Source: an uncultured Eubacteriales bacterium
Lineage (GTDB): Bacteria; Bacillota; Clostridia; Lachnospirales; Lachnospiraceae
Length of the DNA stretch: 37,566 nt
Direction: 5' to 3'
NCBI GenBank assembly: GCA_900544525.1
Contig: UQVN01000005.1
Span: 1 to 37,566, forward strand
The notes under the pieces are model-generated. The model had not been told where the DNA came from, made no database searches, and saw only the letters and a list, made by a program, of their open reading frames with translations. This document shows positions 34,684 through 37,566 of the stretch, one piece after another (positions within the stretch are counted from its first letter, which is position 1; each line of letters begins with the position of its first letter). A program made the position numbers and the translations under genes.

Positions 34684-35468
34684 AATATCCTCCTTTTGGT
34701 TGGAATACAAAGATTATATTCTCGATCCTGTTCGATAAATGATTTAATTCCAATTTCAATTCCATAGGCTTTTTGCAATACTTCTTCTGTTAATGCTTCT
34801 TTTGGAGAGCCTTGGCTTAAAATTGTTCCATTTTTTAGCATAAGCACTCTTGTTCCATATAGGAAAGCTTGATCTGGATTATGAGTAGACATCATAATAG
34901 AGTATCCTTTTTTTGTTAAGGATTCGATGACTTGTAGTACCCGAACTTGATTTCCATAGTCTAAATTAGCGGTTGGTTCATCCATAATAAGAAGATGTGC
35001 ATTTTGAGCAATGGCACGGGCAATCAAAGTCAGTTGTCGTTCACCACCACTAATTTCACTCGCACGTTTCTCTTTTAGATGGGCAATTCCAAGAAGTTCT
35101 AAGGCTGTCATTGCACGTTCTTCTTCTCGTTTTTTCGGGTGACGAAAGGTTCCTATCTGAGAAGTAGTTCCCATTAAAACTAATTGAAACACCGTATAGG
35201 AAAAAACAGGGTTTGCATATTGTGGAATATAAGCTAAGTGATGGGCAAGTTCTTTTGGAGGAATTTTAAGAAGATTCGTTCCATTAACTAAAATCTCACC
35301 AGCAAATCCTTTTTGAAGTCCTAAAATACAACGAAAAAGAGTGCTTTTTCCAACACCATTGGGACCTAAAATGCAGAGAAATTCACCATCTTTTATTGTA
35401 AAAGAGATATTATTTATGACGGTGTGATTCCCATAGGAAAAGGATAAGTTTTTAATATCCATCTTCAT
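34680..35468 (-). CDS. FecE-type ABC transporter ATPase
   Basis: 262 residues with Walker A GPNGVGKST, Q-loop IPQYANPV, signature SGGERQ, Walker B LLIMDEP and switch histidine STHNPDQ. The order matches the metallophore/vitamin B12 ABC family. GGAGG sits before the ATG and the frame overlaps the permease by 4 bases. It energises uptake through the FecCD-type permease. Confidence 0.92.
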   Translation of the reverse strand: MKMDIKNLSFSYGNHTVINNISFTIKDGEFLCILGPNGVGKSTLFRCILGLQKGFAGEILVNGTNLLKIPPKELAHHLAYIPQYANPVFSYTVFQLVLMGTTSQIGTFRHPKKREEERAMTALELLGIAHLKEKRASEISGGERQLTLIARAIAQNAHLLIMDEPTANLDYGNQVRVLQVIESLTKKGYSIMMSTHNPDQAFLYGTRVLMLKNGTILSQGSPKEALTEEVLQKAYGIEIGIKSFIEQDREYNLCIPTKRRIL

Positions 35469-36484
35469 GTCTTTTTACCCTCCTGAATCATTAAATATAA
35501 GAAAAATGGAGAACCTACAAAAGAAGTTAGAATTCCAAGGGGAATTTCTGATGTAGAAAGTGTGCGGGAAAAATTATCTACAACAATTAAAAAACTTCCG
35601 CCAAGTAGCATAGAGGCAGGAATGGTAACTCGATAATCACAGCCAATCATCATACGAACAAAATGGGGAATGACAAGACCAACCCAACCTATCATTCCGC
35701 TGATGGAAACACTAGCAGAAGTGATAAGAGTGGCACAGATAGTGATAATAAAACGAGTGGCTTTCGTATTAACGCCAATGGCTTGTGCTTCCTCCTCTCC
35801 AAGTGTTAAAATATTCATTTTCCAACTGAGAAGTAAGATAGGAATAAATCCAAGGATGATTGGAATAATGGCAAAGGTTAGATCATGCATACTAATAGAC
35901 GCAAGGCTTCCCATAAGCCAATAGGTAATAGCAGGAAGTGTGTCATTTGGATCTGCCACTAACTTGATAAAGGATGTTCCTGAGGAAAATAACGAACCAA
36001 CCATAATACCTCCAAGAATTAAACCTAAGACTTGATTTTGTCTGACAAACTGTGAGATTCCTTGAACAAGAAATACTGCAAGAAGTCCAGTAACAAAGGA
36101 GCCTGTTGTAATTGTCATATAAGACCAACCAAGTAAAATCCCAAGAGCAGCACCAAATCCAGCACCTGCAGAAGCACCTAAAACGTCAGGAGATACCATA
36201 GGATTTTGAAACATACCTTGAAAACAAATTCCAGCAGTGGAAAGGCTGGCACCAATAAGGGCAGCAGCAATGACTCGAGGAAGTCGAATATTTAAAACAA
36301 CAACTTCTGCTTGATGGCTCCAAGTCACAGGGATATCAAACACTTGAGCCCATAAAATATGAAGGAGATCGCCAATGGATACAGGATATTGTCCAACAGC
36401 AAAGGAATAAAAAAAGCAACAGAGAAAAAGTCCCAAAAAGAAGAGGAGATAGTAGGTTTCGCGTCTTCGATGTTTTAAGTTCAT
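35465..36484 (-). CDS. FecCD-family ABC transporter permease
   Basis: 339 residues with about nine or ten membrane segments, including the motifs IRLPRVIAAALIGASLSTAG and FQGMFQNPMVSPDVLGASAG in the first half, and SGMIGWVGLVIPHFVRMMIG, the coupling region for the ATPase, in the second. AAAGGAG before the ATG at 36484 selects this start. It forms a homodimer in known members of the family. It follows the regulator gene after 14 bases. Confidence 0.92.
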   Translation of the reverse strand: MNLKHRRRETYYLLFFLGLFLCCFFYSFAVGQYPVSIGDLLHILWAQVFDIPVTWSHQAEVVVLNIRLPRVIAAALIGASLSTAGICFQGMFQNPMVSPDVLGASAGAGFGAALGILLGWSYMTITTGSFVTGLLAVFLVQGISQFVRQNQVLGLILGGIMVGSLFSSGTSFIKLVADPNDTLPAITYWLMGSLASISMHDLTFAIIPIILGFIPILLLSWKMNILTLGEEEAQAIGVNTKATRFIITICATLITSASVSISGMIGWVGLVIPHFVRMMIGCDYRVTIPASMLLGGSFLIVVDNFSRTLSTSEIPLGILTSFVGSPFFLYLMIQEGKKT

Positions 36485-36498
36485 GTTAGTTCTCCTTT

Positions 36499-37431
36499 TT
36501 ATGTATTCGTATTTGGGGTGATATCCCAAGTTTCATTAAAAATTTCTTGAACTTTTTTCGTCGCTTTTTTTTCAAAAATACGATATTTATTTAACAATTC
36601 TTTTCCTTCTTTTGTAAGAACTGCTTGTCCACCATTCTTTCCTCCTTGTTGGCAATGGAGGACGGGGAATCCTGCACCAGTTTCTATTTTCCTTATGATA
36701 TTCCATGCCTTTGTGTAAGAAATACCCATTAAACTACAGGCGACTTTCACGGAATTTTTTAGATCAATTAGCTCTAACAATTCAGCAGCACCAGGACCAA
36801 AGAAGATAGTTTCTTTGGCTAGACGAACAGTGGTATGTACGCGAATGGATGGTTCACTAAGGATTTCTTGAATCGGCTGCTTAGAAGTATCTTTGGTAAT
36901 AGAAAGAATTACTCCCCGATCGGGTACTTCCAATAATTCCTTTTTCACAGGAAGGTTTTTCATTGCTCCTCGTAAGCCAGAGCTACCAGAATATTCTTCA
37001 ATAAAAGGAAAAAGTTTGCTGGAGATCAAGAGAGGATGTCCTCCCTTCCCTTGATAAGAGGGAGCAATTAACTCCTTTTTACTGTTCAATAATTGGAACA
37101 ATGTTTCTTTTGAAAAAAGTGGAATATGAACAGGAACAATAAAAGCAGAGTCACAAATAGGTTGTAAAAAAGAAAGACCTTTTTTAATAAAGTCTAATTG
37201 CTCAAGACAATTTTTTTCTCCGTAAAGGCAAACAGCTCCCATTTTTGTAATATGTTTTTGTACTTGTTCTAATTCTGTTTCTTCAACAACAACAACAATA
37301 GGATGAATACTAGCTTGTTGAAATGTAATAATAATATGTTGTAAATTGGAAAGCAATCCAATTTTGTTAAGCGGTTCTGGTTTGGAATGAGTTTCACCCA
37401 AGCCAGAGCTGACAATAATAGCGCCAGTCAT
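36499..37431 (-). CDS. Nucleotidyltransferase-like domain fused to a ModE-type regulator
   Basis: 310 residues in two parts. Residues 1-190 resemble the MobA/MocA nucleotidyltransferases, but the nucleotide loop is altered to IVSSGLGETHSKPEPL and the metal-binding aspartate appears as histidine in VPVHIPLFS. GGHPLLI is kept. Residues about 200-300 are a winged helix of the ModE type: GPGAAELLELIDLKNSVKV, SLMGISYTKAWNIIRKIE, GGKNGGQAVLTKEGKELL. ModE senses molybdate or tungstate through other domains; here a catalytically doubtful nucleotidyltransferase fold is joined instead. The start follows AAAGGAG. A palindrome over the promoter supports autoregulation. Confidence 0.85.
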   Translation of the reverse strand: MTGAIIVSSGLGETHSKPEPLNKIGLLSNLQHIIITFQQASIHPIVVVVEETELEQVQKHITKMGAVCLYGEKNCLEQLDFIKKGLSFLQPICDSAFIVPVHIPLFSKETLFQLLNSKKELIAPSYQGKGGHPLLISSKLFPFIEEYSGSSGLRGAMKNLPVKKELLEVPDRGVILSITKDTSKQPIQEILSEPSIRVHTTVRLAKETIFFGPGAAELLELIDLKNSVKVACSLMGISYTKAWNIIRKIETGAGFPVLHCQQGGKNGGQAVLTKEGKELLNKYRIFEKKATKKVQEIFNETWDITPNTNT

Positions 37432-37463
37432 AAAAACTCCTTTCCTTGTTAATAAAAACAAAG

Positions 37464-37487
37464 CGTATTATTTTTAAAAATAATACG
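37464..37487. promoter_or_regulatory. Perfect 24-bp palindrome, probable ModE-type operator
   Basis: The half-site CGTATTATTTTT is followed by its exact complement, so all 24 bases are symmetric. Length and the CGTAT...ATACG ends resemble the 24-bp E. coli ModE operator at modA. It lies 33 bases before the start codon and about 9 bases downstream of the minus-strand -10 box, so it covers the transcription start. That is the position expected for a repressor site. Confidence 0.7.
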
Positions 37488-37495
37488 ATAGTCAT

Positions 37496-37524
37496 ATTAT
37501 ATAATTGTATTTTGAAAATAGCAA
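37496..37524 (-). promoter_or_regulatory. Promoter of the ModE-fusion operon
   Basis: On the minus strand TTGCTA (37524-37519) and TATAAT (37501-37496) are separated by exactly 17 bp. Transcription would start at about 37488-37490, at the edge of the palindrome. Confidence 0.75.
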
Positions 37525-37566
37525 GTATAATTATTAAAATATACAAAAGAGACATATAAAAACAGT

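Overview
The window is low-GC, tightly packed bacterial DNA with Gram-positive wall genes: teichoic-acid-type CDP-glycerol chemistry, a LytR-CpsA-Psr protein, CdaA/CdaR, an anaerobic class III ribonucleotide reductase and lipoprotein signals. Together with the glycyl-radical enzyme and several UUG/GUG starts with strong AGGAGG-type ribosome sites, this suggests an anaerobic clostridial Firmicute, most likely a gut Lachnospiraceae relative (inference). I found no rRNA, tRNA, CRISPR array, insertion sequence or phage gene.

Layout. (1) 1-2834: nrdD-nrdG with a pair of NrdR-like boxes upstream. (2) 2913-10720: three tandem paralogues of aryl-sulfate sulfotransferase (two lipoproteins, one probably signal-anchored) with an OmpR-type response regulator and its histidine kinase between the first and second copies. 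The promoters of copies 1 and 2 share an 11-bp-spaced direct repeat at the same distance from the -10 box, so the two-component pair is probably their regulator. (3) 10738-14694: a cyclic-di-AMP operon (two membrane proteins of unknown role, cdaA, cdaR and an HPr-like protein) behind a structured leader. (4) 14716-22997: a cell-surface polymer region: TagG/TagH-type exporter (the ATPase gene carries an apparent one-base frameshift near its 5' end), tagD-type cytidylyltransferase, galU, two CDP-glycerol glycerophosphotransferases, a GT2 glycosyltransferase and a secreted right-handed beta-helix protein. (5) 23005-25719, minus strand: a polyprenyl-phosphate sugar-1-phosphate transferase followed by an LCP ligase, so assembly and attachment of a surface glycopolymer continue on the opposite strand. 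(6) 25720-27835: an unusually symmetric divergent promoter region and an HtrA-type membrane protease with its own tandem 11-bp repeat upstream. (7) 27883-31444: LysR regulator, M17 leucyl aminopeptidase, aromatic-acid-exporter-type membrane protein. (8) 31551-37524, minus strand: a seven-gene operon that I read as a molybdate/tungstate (oxyanion) uptake and sensing cassette. It encodes a nucleotidyltransferase-like/ModE winged-helix fusion, FecCD permease, ATPase, methyltransferase, FmdE, DUF364 protein and binding lipoprotein. A perfect 24-bp palindrome resembling a ModE operator covers the predicted transcription start.

The two most unusual systems are the two-component-regulated triple sulfotransferase locus and the ModE-fusion/FmdE/DUF364/methyltransferase metal cassette. 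Functions are inferred from motifs read by eye; no database search was run.
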